Shown here one piece after another: positions 21,878-34,540 of a DNA stretch of 64,000 bases. The notes under the pieces were generated by a model. That model did no database searches. It was not told the origin of the DNA and saw nothing but the letters and a program-made list of their open reading frames with translations. The DNA is taken from NCBI RefSeq assembly GCF_905171775.1, contig NC_053490.1, positions 87,198,286 to 87,262,285 of the forward strand. Direction: 5' to 3'. Source of the stretch: Rana temporaria (Eukaryota; Chordata; Amphibia; Anura; Ranidae). The first letter of the stretch is position 1. Each line of letters opens with the position of its first letter. Made by a program: the position numbers and the translations under genes.

Positions 21878-22740
21878 CAGTGGGGGTGCGTTCATAAAGG
21901 GCACAGGAGCGCTGCCCCCCCCCTCCTGTCACTGCTCTATTACCATAGATAGATTTATGCATTGCATGCATTGCATGAATCTATCTATGGTCGCAGCTGA
22001 CACCCCCTATTCAGGTGCCCGGCCCCTTTTCGAGTGCCGGGCACCTTAATTACAGCAGCGGGGGTGTTTTTTGGAAGCACCTGATTAGAGCCATTGGCTC
22101 TAATAGGCACCCAACAATGTGAATAGCAAGTGCAACGCTATGCGTTCGCTATTCACTCAGCTGTGTGTTAGCAAAGCGAAGGAATCCGCTTTGCTACCAC
22201 TGACCTGCCTCTCAGCCAATCAGATGCATCGGGTCTGTGTTACCTGTCACCTGATTGGCTGAAAGGACAGGCGCTGTGATTGGATGCCTATCAGGCGTCC
22301 AATCATACGAGAGGACAAGAGGAGGAGCGGGCGGGAAAAGAGACGACATTGAGGAAGAAATGCAGGACACCGCTCGCTGCCTGCAGCTGTCACCCGCTGT
22401 CCACCCGAGACAAGGTAAGGGCCGGGCAGGCGGGAAGCACAGTGGTAGCACTTGGGGCACAGTGGCAGCACTTGGGGCACAGCAGCAACATTTGGGTCAC
22501 AGTGGCAGCACTTGTGGCACAGTGGCAACATTTTGGGCACAGTGGCAGCACTTGAGGCACAGTGGCAACATTTGGGGCACAGTGGCAGCACTTGGGGCAC
22601 AGTGGCAGAACTTGTGGCACAGTGGCAACTTCTGGGGCACAGTGGCATCACTTAGGGCACAGTGGCAGCACTTAGGGCATGGTGGCAACATTTGGGGCAC
22701 AGTGGCAGCACTTAGGGCACAGTGGCACAATACTTTTGAC
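21878..22740. mobile_element. hAT-like derivative (CAGTGGSGGTGC family), right end unclear
   Basis: It starts CAGTGGGGGTGCGTTCATAAAGGGC. The shared body (CATAGATAGATTTATGCATTG, TTGGAAGCACCTGATTAGAGCC, TGTTACCTGTCACCTGATTGG) matches the complete copy at 27431, then runs into a private 20-bp array. I cannot find the inverted right end, so the boundary is approximate. Confidence 0.7.
22440..22725. repeat. 20-bp tandem array (CACAGTGGCAGCACTTGGGG)
   Basis: About fourteen copies of a 20-bp unit occupy the same internal position as the 22-bp array of the related element at 27431. The 185-codon frame across it is repeat-derived. Confidence 0.92.
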
Positions 22741-24060
22741 AATATAGTGCATCCTGTATATGAGGGCATCTATAACATATTACATGTCAACGTATTTCAT
22801 GGCCACCGCTGATTCCTTAGAACAGAACGGCATGTATAAAATGCTAGATATGATTTTTAAAAAAGCTGCATTTTAGCTTCAACTTGTTTCATCTTTTTAA
22901 ATCTATTAGTACAGCTAACACTCCCCTCACTCAAACTGACAATGCTGCTGTCCAAATCTGCCCCCTGCGCTCCTTCATCCAGAGTGGTGTCCGTATAATA
23001 TAGTAGGTGTGCTACTGGTCAGATCCCCAAGAGAAAAATAGGGAAAAAAAGACAGGAAAAAAAAAGAAATGCAGCCACTACATCCAATGATTGGTAAGCT
23101 GCAATACATTCCATTTTTGGTTTTGGGTAGAAAGTATAACTAAAGACAAAACTTTGTTTTGGATAGAGTGGAGAGGGATAAGAATGCTTGTAAGTTTCCC
23201 CGCTCTATTTGTCTTGTTTACTATTGTCATTAAAAAGGGACAGTAAGAGAAAATCCCACATTTTGGGTTGTCCCCAAAAAAGTAATAAAGTGGAAATCTT
23301 CCAATGGGGACACTAGTTCTGGTGACCTAAGGGCCCCCAAGGAATTCCCTTAATTTGCAGGGATTTCCTCTCACTTCCTGGTTGACTATGGGACAGGAAG
23401 TGAAGAGAAAGTGAAAAAATCTCGCAATGGGACATTGCAAAATTAAAAAATTAAAAAAAAAGTTTTGCCTATAGTTCTGCTTTAAGAAGCAGCGTCTCCA
23501 TCCTCTCTACACATTGACATCTTACCTCACTTGCGATAGATTTTTTTTAAACAGTACACTGTATTCATTACACCAAGGGAAATGTCAGTAGCTTGGTGGG
23601 GTACAGCTGACTAAAATAAAATAAAATAAAAGCTTTTTTGCTGTAAATTAAATATTATTATAAATGAGTATATGTGGACTATATTTGCCATGCACATACA
23701 TCCTGTAGGGAAACATCTAACATCTCATTCAATTTTTATGTAGCCATTATTTAATCACTCTCAATGAGCGTCCAGGTGCTTATTAAATATTTCTAAGTCT
23801 GTTTTATTTCCATGTTTATTTGTATTGCCCCCGGTATAGAACCCACTGGCTCTTGTACTATTTCAAAAAGGTCTGACCTTTTAAAAAGTGATAATTGGTC
23901 TTTGTTATGGCATTTAAAAAGGAATTATAGCATATCATTAAATTCCACTTTGGAACTGATTTAAAGGTACACTGCAGCCAAAATGGAAAGTTGTGTGCAG
24001 TGTACACAGCTTACCGGTTTAGCACTCCGTTATCCATTAGGGTATTTCACCAAGCCACTC
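22741..24060. other. Intergenic DNA with MITE fragments
   Basis: The stretch 23050-23490 shares TGATTGGTAAGCTGCAATA and TTTTGGTTTTGGGT with the TTAA element at 47357 and ends TAGTTCTGCTTTAAG, so it is probably a remnant of a related TTAA element. The rest shows nothing recognisable. Confidence 0.45.
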
Positions 24061-24164
24061 TACGTTCTCTTCGTCAAAAACCTCACCATCTGGGACCCTC
24101 TGTGCATGACCTGTTGGATTTGAAGGAAAGGTATTTCAGAACATGCCTGTTGATTTCTCCTTAA

Positions 24165-24655
24165 GGCCCCGTACACACCATAGAATCCATCCGCTGAAAA
24201 ATCCCAGCAAATGGGTTTCAGCGGATAGATCCTATGGTGTGTACACTCCAGCGGATCTGTTTCCGCGGATATTTCTCCCCTGGGATGGATTCCAGCAGAT
24301 CGAATATTTGCTGACATGCCAAGCAAATCCATCTGCTGGAATCCATCCCAACGGATGGATCCGCTGGTCTGTATAGACTCACCGGATCCATCCGTCCGAA
24401 GGGATCCCCCGCATGCGTCGTAATGATTCGACGCATGCGTGGAATTCCTTATATGACAGCGTCGCGCACGTCGCCGCGTCATAATCGCGGCGACGGCGCG
24501 ACACGTCATCGCCAGAGGATTTCGGCGCGGATTTCAATGCGATGGTGTGTACACTCCATTGCATGAAAATCCGCCGAAATCCTCGAGAGGATTTATCCGC
24601 GGAAACGGTCCGCTGGACCGTATTCGCGGATACATTTTCTCGTGTGTATGGGGCC
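24165..24655. mobile_element. GGCC-ended MITE, family D
   Basis: Ends GGCCCCGTACACACCATAG and CTCGTGTGTATGGGGCC are flanked by TAA on both sides (24162-24164 and 24656-24658). The interior alternates GGATCCATCCG-type words and a GC-rich centre (24460-24510). A close copy in the opposite orientation is at 56488. The 149-codon frame on the minus strand is a by-product of the palindromic interior. Confidence 0.9.
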
Positions 24656-24658
24656 TAA

Positions 24659-25289
24659 GTCTCCCATACAAAAAGTCTGATTATCAAAATGTCAGTACTA
24701 AGGACCTTTTAAAGCCACCAAATTCTAAACCCTTAACCAAAAAAGGAATCGGCGCTATTATAACCTCAACATAAATCAACTACAAAAAGTTCATAAAACA
24801 ACTGTGGTGATCCCACACCATGAAAATGTGATCTTCTTATGTCGGAAACGGAAAGGTGATCTTCCAACAAAACACCAATTGCCACGACGAACGTGAGAAG
24901 TGCCCACTCACCGTAGCTACAGTGACCGCTAAATAAATAAAGGTCAGTAAGCAATTTGGTATATTGATTTGTCCATCAAAACCGATCAGATATCCAGATA
25001 ATTTTCCTTGTCTCCCTCTCTCTCTACAAATGATATCACCACCATAAACTAAATATATATCATGCTGTAGTATTTTAATTTTACCAGTTTAAAAGTAACA
25101 AAATGTATTGCACTTACATGTAAGTGTGCCCTGGCTCGGTACAAATGTATACAGCCTTTAGTTTTAATGTGTGCCGCTGGGATCGTTGTGCGGTCCACCA
25201 CCAGGAAGTCTGATTCGGATGAAACATCAGAAGTAGCTGGAAGTGACGGCTCCCCGCGCCCGAAAGTGACGACGCCTAGTTTTACAAAT
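24659..25289. other. Intergenic DNA, nothing recognised
   Basis: No gene or complete repeat was identified between the two elements. Confidence 0.4.
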
Positions 25290-25292
25290 TGT

Positions 25293-26034
25293 GGGCCGGA
25301 TTCAGATACATTGGAGTATCTTTCGGCGGGGCATAACGTATCTCAGATACGTTACGCCGCCGTAAATTAAGGCGCAAGTTCCGTATTCAGAAAGAACTTG
25401 TGCCCTTAGTTACGTAGGCGTAACGTATGTGGTCCGGCGTAAGCCCGCCTAATTCAAATGTGGATGATGTGGGTGTGTTTTATTAAAATTCACTGTGACC
25501 CCACGTATTTGACGTATTTTATGAACGGCGCATGCGCCGTTCGTGAAAAAATCCCAGTGCGCATGCTCGAAATTACACCGCAAATCGTCATTGCTTTAGA
25601 CGTGAACGTAACTTACGTACAGCCCTATTCGCAAACGTCTTACGCAAACGACGTAAAATTTTCAAAATTCGACGCGGGAACGACGTCCATACTTAACATA
25701 GGATACCCCTCATATAGCAGGGGTAACTTTACGCCGGAAAAAGCCTAACGTAAACGACGTAAAAAAATGCGCCGGGCGGAGGTACGTTTCTGAATCGGCG
25801 TAAATACCTAATTTGCATATTCCTCGCGGAAATATACGGGAGCGCCACCTAGCGGCCAGCGTAAATATGCAGCCTAAGATACAACGGTGTAAGACACTTA
25901 CGCCGGTCGGATCTTAGGGAAATTCTGGCGTATCTTGCTTTCTGAATACAGAAAGAAGATACGCCGGCGCTTCGTAGCACTTACGCGGCGTATCAATAGA
26001 TACGCCCGGCGTAAAGGCTATCTGAATGTGGGCC
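25293..26034. mobile_element. CGTA-rich 0.7-kb MITE
   Basis: Ends GGGCCGGATTCAGATA and TATCTGAATGTGGGCC are inverted. A 3-bp repeat TGT lies at both junctions (25290-25292 and 26035-26037). The interior contains CGGCGCATGCGCCGTTCGTG and ACGTAACTTACGTACAG-type words found in the related copies. Confidence 0.88.
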
Positions 26035-26386
26035 TGTGTCTTCAGGAAAGCCACCTACACATGAGCGGCACATGATACGTTTTTGTAGTGGATTACATTA
26101 GATTTAGAGAAACATAATACATTATATGATTTTCTTTTTCAATTTCCTTTAGATTTACCTTCAACTATGTAGTGCACGGGCCTGCCTGATTGCATACAAA
26201 TTTAAAGTGTTTAGATTTGACCTCATATTATACGGTTTTGGTAAATCCAATGAAAATTCTGCCTGAAAAGTGTATAATGTATGGCCAGCCTAGTAAACTA
26301 TCTGACTTTAAATTAACCTGTGTTCAAAATATGCACATTACAGTAAAATAGTTATACAGTGTATATTCTCAACAAGCAGTAAAAGC

Positions 26387-26683
<297 letters not shown>

Positions 26684-26984
26684 TATGCAGTAGCACCAGC
26701 TAAGGCCCTTTTATGTTGACCTGCAAAACATTACTCCCTGGCCATGTAGAACATTCCCCCCCTCCTGTCCTGGACAGCAGAGAGAGAGAAGGCTGAGGAA
26801 AGGACACCAATTGGCAGTCACCACAGCTAATAAGAAAGCTTGGACAAGAGAATCTCTGAATGGCCGTGACTTGGCCAGGAAGGAAAGACCCATCCACCAT
26901 TCTCGGAGTTGAATGTAGAGCGGTCTGGTCCTGCAAGAATTCTGGCACCTCCAGTACTGACTGTATGTAATGGCAAGGGGTGCT

Positions 26985-27240
26985 GGGGTGTGCTGCAGGG
27001 TCTATCAATACTCGCTGCTGTGGAAGCTATTATAGCTGGAGGGGATCTATTTTTGCAGGGCAGTCTATTGTTGTTGAGGAGGTCTATTGTTGCCAGTGGG
27101 GGACATATTATTGCTGGGGGTTGGTCTTATATTGCTGGGTGGGGGGTAGGTTGCAGGTGGTCCATTGTTGTTAGGGGAATCTCTTGTTGATAACAGGGGC
27201 TCTATTGTTACTGGCTGCAGGGGATCTATTTGACTGCTTT
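26985..27240. repeat. Degenerate GT-rich tandem repeats
   Basis: Imperfect units around GTCTATTGTTG and TATTGCTGG recur at irregular spacing. No complete element or gene is apparent. Confidence 0.5.
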
Positions 27241-27430
27241 TCTTGTTATCATTACCAAATTTCATGCACATTACTTAGCACAATAAATTAATACATTTGG
27301 GTTTATTTACTAAAGGCAAATCCGCTGTGCGCTACAAGTGCATTTGGAAGTGAAGTCGATAGATCTGAGGGGGACATGCAAGGAAAATAAAAAACAGCAT
27401 TTTTGCATGTGATTGGATGATAGAAACCAG

Positions 27431-28373
27431 CAGTGGCGGTGCATCCATAAAGGGCGCACGGGCGCTGCCCCCTCTCTCCTTCCACCTGTCTATCACCATA
27501 GATAGATTTATGCATTGCCACCCACCGGCGGGGTATTTTTTGGAAGCACCTGATTAGAGCCATAAGCTCTAATAGGTGTCCAAAAAAGTGAACAGCGGGC
27601 ACCACGCTGGGAGCTCGCAGTTCACTCAGAATGAATATTCGCTTTCCTAACACTGATCAGGTGCTCGGGTCTGTTACCTGTTACCTGATTGGATGAAACG
27701 TCAGGCGCTGTGATTGGACGCCTGAGAGAGGACAGAAGAAGACACAGAGGACGTGCAGGTGACCGCCGCTGACACTGGCAGCATTTGATGGGCACATTAG
27801 CGGCGATTGATGGGCACACTGGCAGCAATTGATGGGCACAGTAGCGGCAATTGATGGGCACACTGGCAGCAATTGATGGGCACAGTGTCAGCAATTGATG
27901 GGCACACTGGCAGCAATTGATGGGCACAGTAGCGGCAATTGATCGGCACAGTGGCAGCAATTGATGGGTACATTGGCAGCAATTAATGGGCATAGTAGCG
28001 GCAATTGATGGGCATACTGGCAGCAATTGATGGGCTCAGTGGCGGTAATTGATGGGCACACTGGCAGAAATTGATGGGCACAGTGGCAGCAATTGATGGT
28101 CACACTGGCAGCAATTGATGGGTACAGTAGCTGCGTTTGATGGCACAGTGGTGGCAATTTATGGGTACAGTGGCTGCGTTTGATGGGCACAGTGGCGGCA
28201 ATTGATGCCACAGTGGCTGCGTTTTTAATGGCACAGTGGCTGTGTTTGTTGGGCACAGTGGCTGCGTTTGATGGGCACAGTAGCTGCATTTGATGGGCAC
28301 AGTGGCTGCAATTGATGGGGTTTTTTCAGTTTGTTTGCACCCCCCAAAATATTTTGAGCACTAACCACCACTG
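27431..28373. mobile_element. Complete non-autonomous hAT element, nested
   Basis: It starts CAGTGGCGGTGC and ends AACCACCACTG, with an 8-bp target duplication differing at one base (GAAACCAG 27423-27430; GAAATCAG 28374-28381). The left third matches the copy at 21878. The remainder is a 22-bp array. Confidence 0.85.
27775..28315. repeat. 22-bp tandem array (GCAGCAATTGATGGGCACACTG)
   Basis: About 24 copies of a 22-bp unit fill the right part of the hAT element. Copies become more divergent to the right, with GCTGCGTTTGATGGG variants. Minus-strand frames up to 134 codons are repeat products. Confidence 0.95.
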
Positions 28374-28591
28374 GAAATCAGCAGAGCTTCCCCTCATTTC
28401 AGATCATCCCCTCACATCTACAGCCTTTAGTAAATTAGCCCCTTTGCTCTATATTGTCTAAAAGGGCGGTACTCGGAAGTGGGTAGGGGATGGAACCAAG
28501 GAATGGTGCTCGGAGGTGGGTAGGGGTAGAGAAAAGGAATGACCTAGAAAGGGGGAGTTCCTGCACCTATTCTCTGACAAAAAAAGCCCTG

Positions 28592-28593
28592 GG

Positions 28594-28643
<50 letters not shown>

Positions 28644-28681
28644 TAGATTACTGATTTGTAAATAGCAATTGATAAATAAGG

Positions 28682-28715
<34 letters not shown>
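28592..28715. repeat. GATA microsatellite in two blocks
   Basis: GATA repeats at about 28592-28643 and 28681-28715 are separated by a short unique piece. The right block abuts the next CGTA-rich element. Confidence 0.95.
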
Positions 28716-28716
<1 letters not shown>

Positions 28717-29430
28717 GGCAGATCCACATAGATCTGCACCCGCGCAGCGTATCTGAGATACGCTACGCCGCCGTAACTTACCCGGCTTTGGTTTGAATCC
28801 ATAATTTGCGCCGTAAGTTACGGCGGCGTAGTGTATCTTTCGCGGCTTAACGGCACGTAATTCAAATCGGCGAGTAGGGGGCGTGTTTCATTTAAATGAA
28901 GCGCGTCCCCGCGCCGAACGAACTGCGCATGCGCCGTCCCTAAATTTCCCGCCGTGCATTGCGCTAAATGACGTCGCAAGGACGTCATTGGTTTTGACGT
29001 GGACGTAAATTACGTCCAGCCCAATTCACGGACGACTTACGCAAACGAAATAAAAAAAATTCTAATTCGACGCGGGAACGACGGCCATACTTAACATTGC
29101 GTACGCCACCAAATAGCAGCTTTAACTATACGCCGAAAAAAGCCGAACGGAAACGACGTAAAAGAATGTGACGGCCGCTCGTACGTTCGTGGATTGTCGG
29201 AAATAGCTAATTTGCATACTCGACGCAGATTACGACGGGAACGCCACCCAGCGAACGCCGAAGAATTGCATCTAAGATCCGAAGGCGTACGAAGACGTAC
29301 GCCTGTCGGATCTAACCCAGATGCCGTCGTATCTTGTTTTGAGGATTCAAAACAAGATACGACGCGGGAAATTTGAAAGTACGCCGGCGTATCACTAGAT
29401 ACGCCGGCGTACTTCCTTTGTGGATCTGCC
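28717..29430. mobile_element. CGTA-rich 0.7-kb MITE inserted in a GATA array
   Basis: Ends GGCAGATCCACA and TGTGGATCTGCC are inverted; both flanks are GATA microsatellite. The interior shows paired words such as CGCTACGCCGCCGTAACTTA and its inverted form. It shares TTAACATTGCGTACGCC-like words with 25293 and 37262. Confidence 0.88.
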
Positions 29431-29431
29431 C

Positions 29432-29432
29432 C

Positions 29433-29515
<83 letters not shown>
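29432..29515. repeat. GATA microsatellite
   Basis: About twenty GATA units lie directly to the right of the CGTA-rich element; with the array at 28681-28715 they may have been one array before insertion. Confidence 0.95.
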
Positions 29516-30104
29516 CTGTAGATATAAAATGATAGCTATGTTGACACATGCTTTTAATATAAGAATTGTAAACTACAGAAAAACACCTATAATCACAAAC
29601 TATTAGCATCTAAGTGTGTATTACTTTCACTGATAATATAATCAATACGTGTCAATATCCAGACTTTACAGGCTGTAGATGAAAATCCTCTTTGATGGAA
29701 GTAAAGATTTACAGTGTAAGCACTGTGAGTTTACTGTTTAATGTTACAGTCCCTCAAGGACTTAACATCAAAACTCTGTTGATCTTTCATCTGGAACTTA
29801 TAACTGGGTCATAAAGTATGTCTTAATAAAACATTTCAACTCTACAGTAAGAAAAATGAACATGGCTGTTTATGGCTGTTTATGGCTGTAGCAATTTCAG
29901 GGATACTATAACAGAACTTATACTATAACCAAATGTTGAATGATCGACACATTAGATAAGCAGGCCTGATGGTATTGGCAAAAACAATATTATTCGAATT
30001 TAGGACTATTTTTATAAAAGGACAAAAGAGCATTTTCCCCAGGCCTATCTGACTCGAGAACCTACCAAGAGACCTCATAAAAGGTGTTGTAAAAAGAAAT
30101 ACAC
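29516..30104. other. AT-rich intergenic DNA, nothing recognised
   Basis: No repeat ends or coding sequence were identified. Confidence 0.45.
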
Positions 30105-30575
30105 CTAAAGGGGTTGTAAAGTCTAAATGTTATTTTACCCTAATGTGTTCCCTGAATTAATGTAAAAAATGTTTAGGCATCAGCATCGCCCCTTCAGCCC
30201 CCCCCCCCTTTACTTACCTGAGACCCCATTGGATCCAGAGCCGTGCACATCTGCACATCTCTTCTCCCCTCACTTCCGTGTCTCGCTGCTGGCTTTGCTG
30301 GGGCACCGGGAGCCATTGGCTCCAAGTTCTGTGAATCAAAGCTAGTGATGAGGAAGCGGGGCGGAGTCCTGCTGTCTGTGTCAATGGACGCAGCAGAGGG
30401 ACTCGGGTGCGAGCTTCCCATGGGGGCACTGGCCAAAGAGGAGGGGCCAGGATCGCCGGTGGGGGACCCGAAAAGAGGAGGTTCCTGCCCGCTCTGTAAT
30501 TCCATTGCACAAAGTAGGTAAGTATATGCATGTTTGTTATTTATTTATTTTTTATTTACCTTTACAACCCCTTTA
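30105..30575. mobile_element. MITE with AAAGGGGTTGTAAA ends
   Basis: Inverted ends AAAGGGGTTGTAAAG and CTTTACAACCCCTTT enclose a body with GAGACCCCATTGGATCC. A diverged relative is at 54723. The flanks are CTAA/TTAA-like, consistent with a TTAA target. The two 100-codon frames on opposite strands in the GC-rich part show no known domain. Confidence 0.75.
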
Positions 30576-30634
30576 AAAGACAGCACGATAATAGTGTTTA
30601 TTATTACTCAATTGTTAATTTATGTGCTATCTAA

Positions 30635-30971
30635 GGCTGAATTCACACCTGAGCGTTTTGACGCCTGAAGCGCGACGCCCCAAAACGCTAGAGGGGAAAA
30701 AATACATTATTCTCTATGGAGATGGTTCACATCTCCACTACAAAACGCCTGACGCCGAACGCCTGAAGCCCAAACAAGTTCTGGACCCTTTTTTGTCGCT
30801 CGAATTGAGCGTATTTGGGCGTTTTACATTGGTGACCCTAGACCTGTACAAAATCGCGGTAAAAATGCAGTGTTTTGTCGCCGCAAATCGCGGTAAAAAA
30901 CGTTGCGTTTTGTCGCCGCAAATCGCGGTAAAAAACGCCGCAAAACGCTACGCTCAGGTGTGAATGTAGCC
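30635..30971. mobile_element. GGC-ended MITE, family E (CACACCTGAGCG)
   Basis: Ends GGCTGAATTCACACCTGAGC and GCTCAGGTGTGAATGTAGCC are inverted, with a perfect TAA duplication (30632-30634 and 30972-30974). The interior carries repeated CAAATCGCGGTAAAAAACG. Confidence 0.88.
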
Positions 30972-31343
30972 TAAAACTTGCAAATTACTTGCCAGTTGCC
31001 ACATCACCAGCCCTGCACACACAGGCTGAATATTGGGAGGCATCAGCCAATTCAATAGAAACCCATGGGTACGGCAGCCAGTCTGACTTGTGATGAATGG
31101 GCATGACCAAAAAAGGTCTGCCGATTGACATCCAATCAGCTCTCTCAGCCAATGGTTCTGGTGAAGGGGCCGTCCCCCTGTCAGAACACAATAGCTCCAC
31201 AGGGGAGATCGATGTACTAACATTGGATTGCTAGTGCAGGATCTTCCATTTTTTTTTTTGTTTAGGCTTAAGGCTGGCCATAGATAGTCAGACATCTCTC
31301 AGGGAATAAAAAGAAACACACAGGAAGGCACAAGCACCTAGTG

Positions 31344-31822
31344 CAGGGGTCTCCAAACTGTGGCCCGGGGGCCAGATGTGGCCCTTTGCTTGCTTTTAGC
31401 TGGCCCTTGGGGTGCTATTTTATTCACCAACAACAATGAAGGGCACAATTCCTCCCAATGACACCAACAATGGGGCACAGTATCTCCCAATGATGCCAAC
31501 AATTGTGTCCAATGACACCAACCATGGGGCACAGTTCCTACCAATGACACCAACAATTGGGCCCAGTGACACCAATGATGAGGCAAACAAATTTCCAATG
31601 ACACCCACAATGGGACCCACTGATTCCTCCCAATGGCACCAACAAAAGGGCCCAATGACACCAATGAAGGGGTACAATTCCTCCCACTGACACAAATGAT
31701 GGGGGTTTGCTTACTCCCACTGATGCTGGGACATTTTGTACTCGGGATGGCCACAGTCCGGCCCCCCTAAAGTGTGAAGGATATTAAATCGGCCCTTTGT
31801 TTAGGAAGTTTGGAGACCCCTG
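31344..31822. mobile_element. Complete non-autonomous hAT element (CAGGGGTCTCCAAACT)
   Basis: Ends CAGGGGTCTCCAAACTGTGG and AGTTTGGAGACCCCTG are flanked by a perfect 8-bp duplication ACCTAGTG (31336-31343 and 31823-31830). GTGGCCCGGGGGCC near the left end and GGCCACAGTCCGGCC near the right end add to the inverted structure. The interior is a 33-bp array; it encodes nothing. Confidence 0.95.
31425..31705. repeat. 33-bp tandem array
   Basis: About eight copies of a 33-bp unit centred on CCCAATGACACCAACAATGG (starts at about 31453 and 31486) lie inside the hAT element. Because 33 is a multiple of 3, long open frames appear on both strands. Confidence 0.9.
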
Positions 31823-32160
31823 ACCTAGTGCATTACCAGAGATGTAATGTATAAAACATGGAAGACAACAAAAAGGGTACTCACAAAAATAAAGGTTACA
31901 AAGGCATTAAAAACCAGGAGACATCATGCAGGGATCACATAACCTGACAGACATCTTGATAGGCTGGAAAGTTGATGGGGTTCAGGGGGCGTACCCCCTT
32001 TTTCGAAGCTTGGCTAACCAGCACATCCATTTCATAATATATACTGTATATACTCTCACTACACTGGCATCAAAAACTTAAAAAGAAGCGGAGTCCAAGA
32101 CACCAACCAGAGTAAAGGTCAAGGATACACTAAAGTAATCAACAGAAGCCATGCAATAGT

Positions 32161-32333
32161 TTAGATTTACTAAAATTGGTGCACACAAAACCTGGTGCAG
32201 CTTTGCATGGTAACCAATCACCTTCTAAATTCAGCTTGTTCAATTAGGCTTTGGCAATAAAACCTGGAATCTGATTGGCTACCATGCAGAGCTGCACCAG
32301 ATTCTGTGTGCACCAGTTTTAGTAAATCTCCCC
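32161..32333. mobile_element. MITE with GATTTACTAAAAYTGGTGC ends
   Basis: Ends TAGATTTACTAAAATTGGTG and CACCAGTTTTAGTAAATCTC enclose CACACAAAACCTGGTGCAGC and its complement GCTGCACCAGATTCTGTGTG. It is the family of 7692 and 49030. Confidence 0.85.
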
Positions 32334-32334
32334 T

Positions 32335-33007
32335 ACTGTCCTCAGAACATCAGTAATATATGCATATAAAATGTTACATCTGAAGTGCACAGTAATGTGC
32401 AATAGATGTAAGGACGCTCCCTGTAAACACATGCCACCATACATATGAAAATATATAATTTTCCACAGGAAACATGTCCTGGATCATCTATATAATCATT
32501 TATATATTATCAAACTGCTGATCCTTTATTATTCCTTGTCATCTTCATAATATGTCAAGAAAGCAAAGTTATGCACTGACATCAGTAAATATGTTGTTGC
32601 TCTCTGATTTCCAGGTTTGGCTCCACAATTGAAGATCGCAGTTCTCTTTGATTCTGCAACACTCCGCTGTAATAGGTGATACCATGATATTGTTGTGTTT
32701 GTTTCTGCACTAATGAAATTCAGTGTTAATGAGCATTCCAAGATACACTTACGTATCTGCTAACGTTCCCTGTTGCTGTTTCTAAAGATTTGTTAGGCAG
32801 TTTTTTCAAATATAATGACAGACAAATGCAGTGCATTTTATACAGAGCACAGTCTCTTGAGCTCAAGTTAAAGCCCAATGCAAGGCAGAAAATGTTTCCT
32901 GTTGGATAGTCATGAAGGTTTGGAATCTCAGCAGGCATGAACATTGCGATTTATACTATTATTATTCTATATAGAATGATCATGCAGCCATTGGTGTGTA
33001 TGGCTAA
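32335..33007. other. Intergenic DNA, nothing recognised
   Basis: No supported gene or repeat was found. A 72-codon minus-strand frame at 32726-32944 has no similarity that I know. Confidence 0.4.
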
Positions 33008-34540
33008 TAGGGATGAATTTCGAGTTCGAGTCGAACATGAGTTTGACTCGAACATTGGCTGTTCGGCGAACAGCGAACAATTTGGGGTGTTCGCAGCAAA
33101 TTTGAAAAGCTGCGGAACACCCTGTAAAAGTCTATGGGAGAAATCTAAAGTGCTAATTTTAACCGGTTAAGACCCGAACCATTATGCAGGTTATGGACCT
33201 GGTCCCTTTTTGCGATTTGGCACTGCGTCGCTTAAACTGACAATTGCGCGGTCGTGAGACGTGGCTCCCAAACAAAATTGGCGTCCTTTTTTTCCCACAA
33301 ATAGAGCTTTCTTTTGGTGGTATTTGATCACCTCTGTGGTTTTTATTTTTTTGCGATATAAACAAAAATAGAGCGACAATTTAAAAATAAAATCAATATT
33401 CTTTACTTTTTGCTATAATAAATATCCCCAAAAAATATATATAAAAAAAAGTTTTTTTTTTCCTCAGTTTAGGCCGATACGTATTCTTCTACATATTTTT
33501 GGTAAAAAAAATCGCAATAAGCGTTTATTGATTGGTTTGCGCAAAAGTTATAGCGTTTACAAAATAGGGGCTAGTTTTACGGCATTTTTATTAATAATTT
33601 TTGTTTTACTAGTAATGGCGGCGATCAGCGATTTTTTTCATGACTCGCGACATTATGGCGGACACATCGGACACTTTTTGACACATTTTTGGGACCATTT
33701 TCACGGCGAAAAGTGCTATAAAAATGCACTGATTACTGTGAAAATGACAATGGCAGTGATGGGGTTAACCACTAGGGGGCGCTGTAGGGGTTAAGTGTGA
33801 CCTCATGTGTGCTTCTTACTGTAGGGGGGCGTACGTGTGACGTCACTGATCATCGTTCCCTATGACAGGCAACAGACGATCACTGCCACTGCCACAGAGA
33901 AGAACGGGGAAGGTTTGTTTACACTCACCTCTCCCCATTCTTCAGCTCCTCCTCGCGACCCACGGCTGGGTTCATAAAGGGGACATACGCCCTTGTGCCC
34001 AGCCGTGCCATTCTGTCGATGTATATCATCGTGCGGCGGTCCTTAAGTGGTTAAAGGTGTTTGGGGACCTGGGTCCTGCCCCAGGGGACATGTATCAATG
34101 CAAAGGAAAGTTTTTTCGGGAGCAGTGATTTTAATAATGCTTAAAGTGAAACAATAAAAGTGAAAATTCCTTTAAATTTCCTGCATGGGGGGTGTGTATA
34201 GTATGCCTGTAAAGTAGTGCATGTTTCCCGTGTTTAGAATTGTCCCCGCAAGTGTAATTTCTGAACGAAAAAAACTACTAGCGGCTATTCATGAATTGTA
34301 TGTCCCGGCAATACAGAGAAAAGTAATTGAAAAAAATTACAGGGGTCCCCCCCCCCGGTCCATTACCAGGCCCTTTGGGTCTGTTATGAATATTAACGGA
34401 AACCCCTGCCATTTTTTTCAATTTCTTTTATCCGTATTGCCGGGACCCGACAATTCATTAATAGCACGAGTAGTTTTAAATGACTTTTTTTCCTTAAATA
34501 ATTACATTTTGTGCAGGGAACCAAAATTAAAATAAAAATA
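33008..34540. mobile_element. hAT element (TAGGGATGA family), right end lost
   Basis: It begins TAGGGATGAATTTCGAG and continues with TTCGAGTCGAACA and AAGTCTATGGGAG as in 4912. After the nested TTAA element it resumes at 34056 with GGACCTGGGTCCTGCCCCAG and CCTTTAAATTTCCTGC, parallel to 15980. No CATCCCTA right end occurs before the inverted-repeat complex. Confidence 0.75.
33159..34055. mobile_element. TTAA-flanked MITE (CCACTTAAG family), nested in hAT
   Basis: TTAA at 33159-33162 and 34052-34055 flanks CCGGTTAAGACCCG ... CCTTAAGTGG. The central landmarks of the copy at 16263 are present (CCCACAAATAGAGCTTTCTT; TTTGGTGGTATTTGATCA). The host sequence resumes immediately after the second TTAA. 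Confidence 0.88.

Larger units (their letters stand above)
27300..28442. mobile_element. MITE (AAATCC-GTGCACTAC family) split by a hAT element
   Basis: The flanks 27300-27430 and 28374-28442 together form one element of the family at 7426 (GTTTATTTACTAAAGGCAAAT ... GCCTTTAGTAAATTAGCCCC). The break point carries the duplication made by the hAT element inside. Confidence 0.75.

Noticed and set aside
24060..24509. 149-codon minus-strand frame
   Set aside because: It falls mostly within the family D MITE and has no recognisable domain.
30194..30531. Opposed 92-105-codon frames
   Set aside because: They sit in the GC-rich interior of a MITE and show no known domain.
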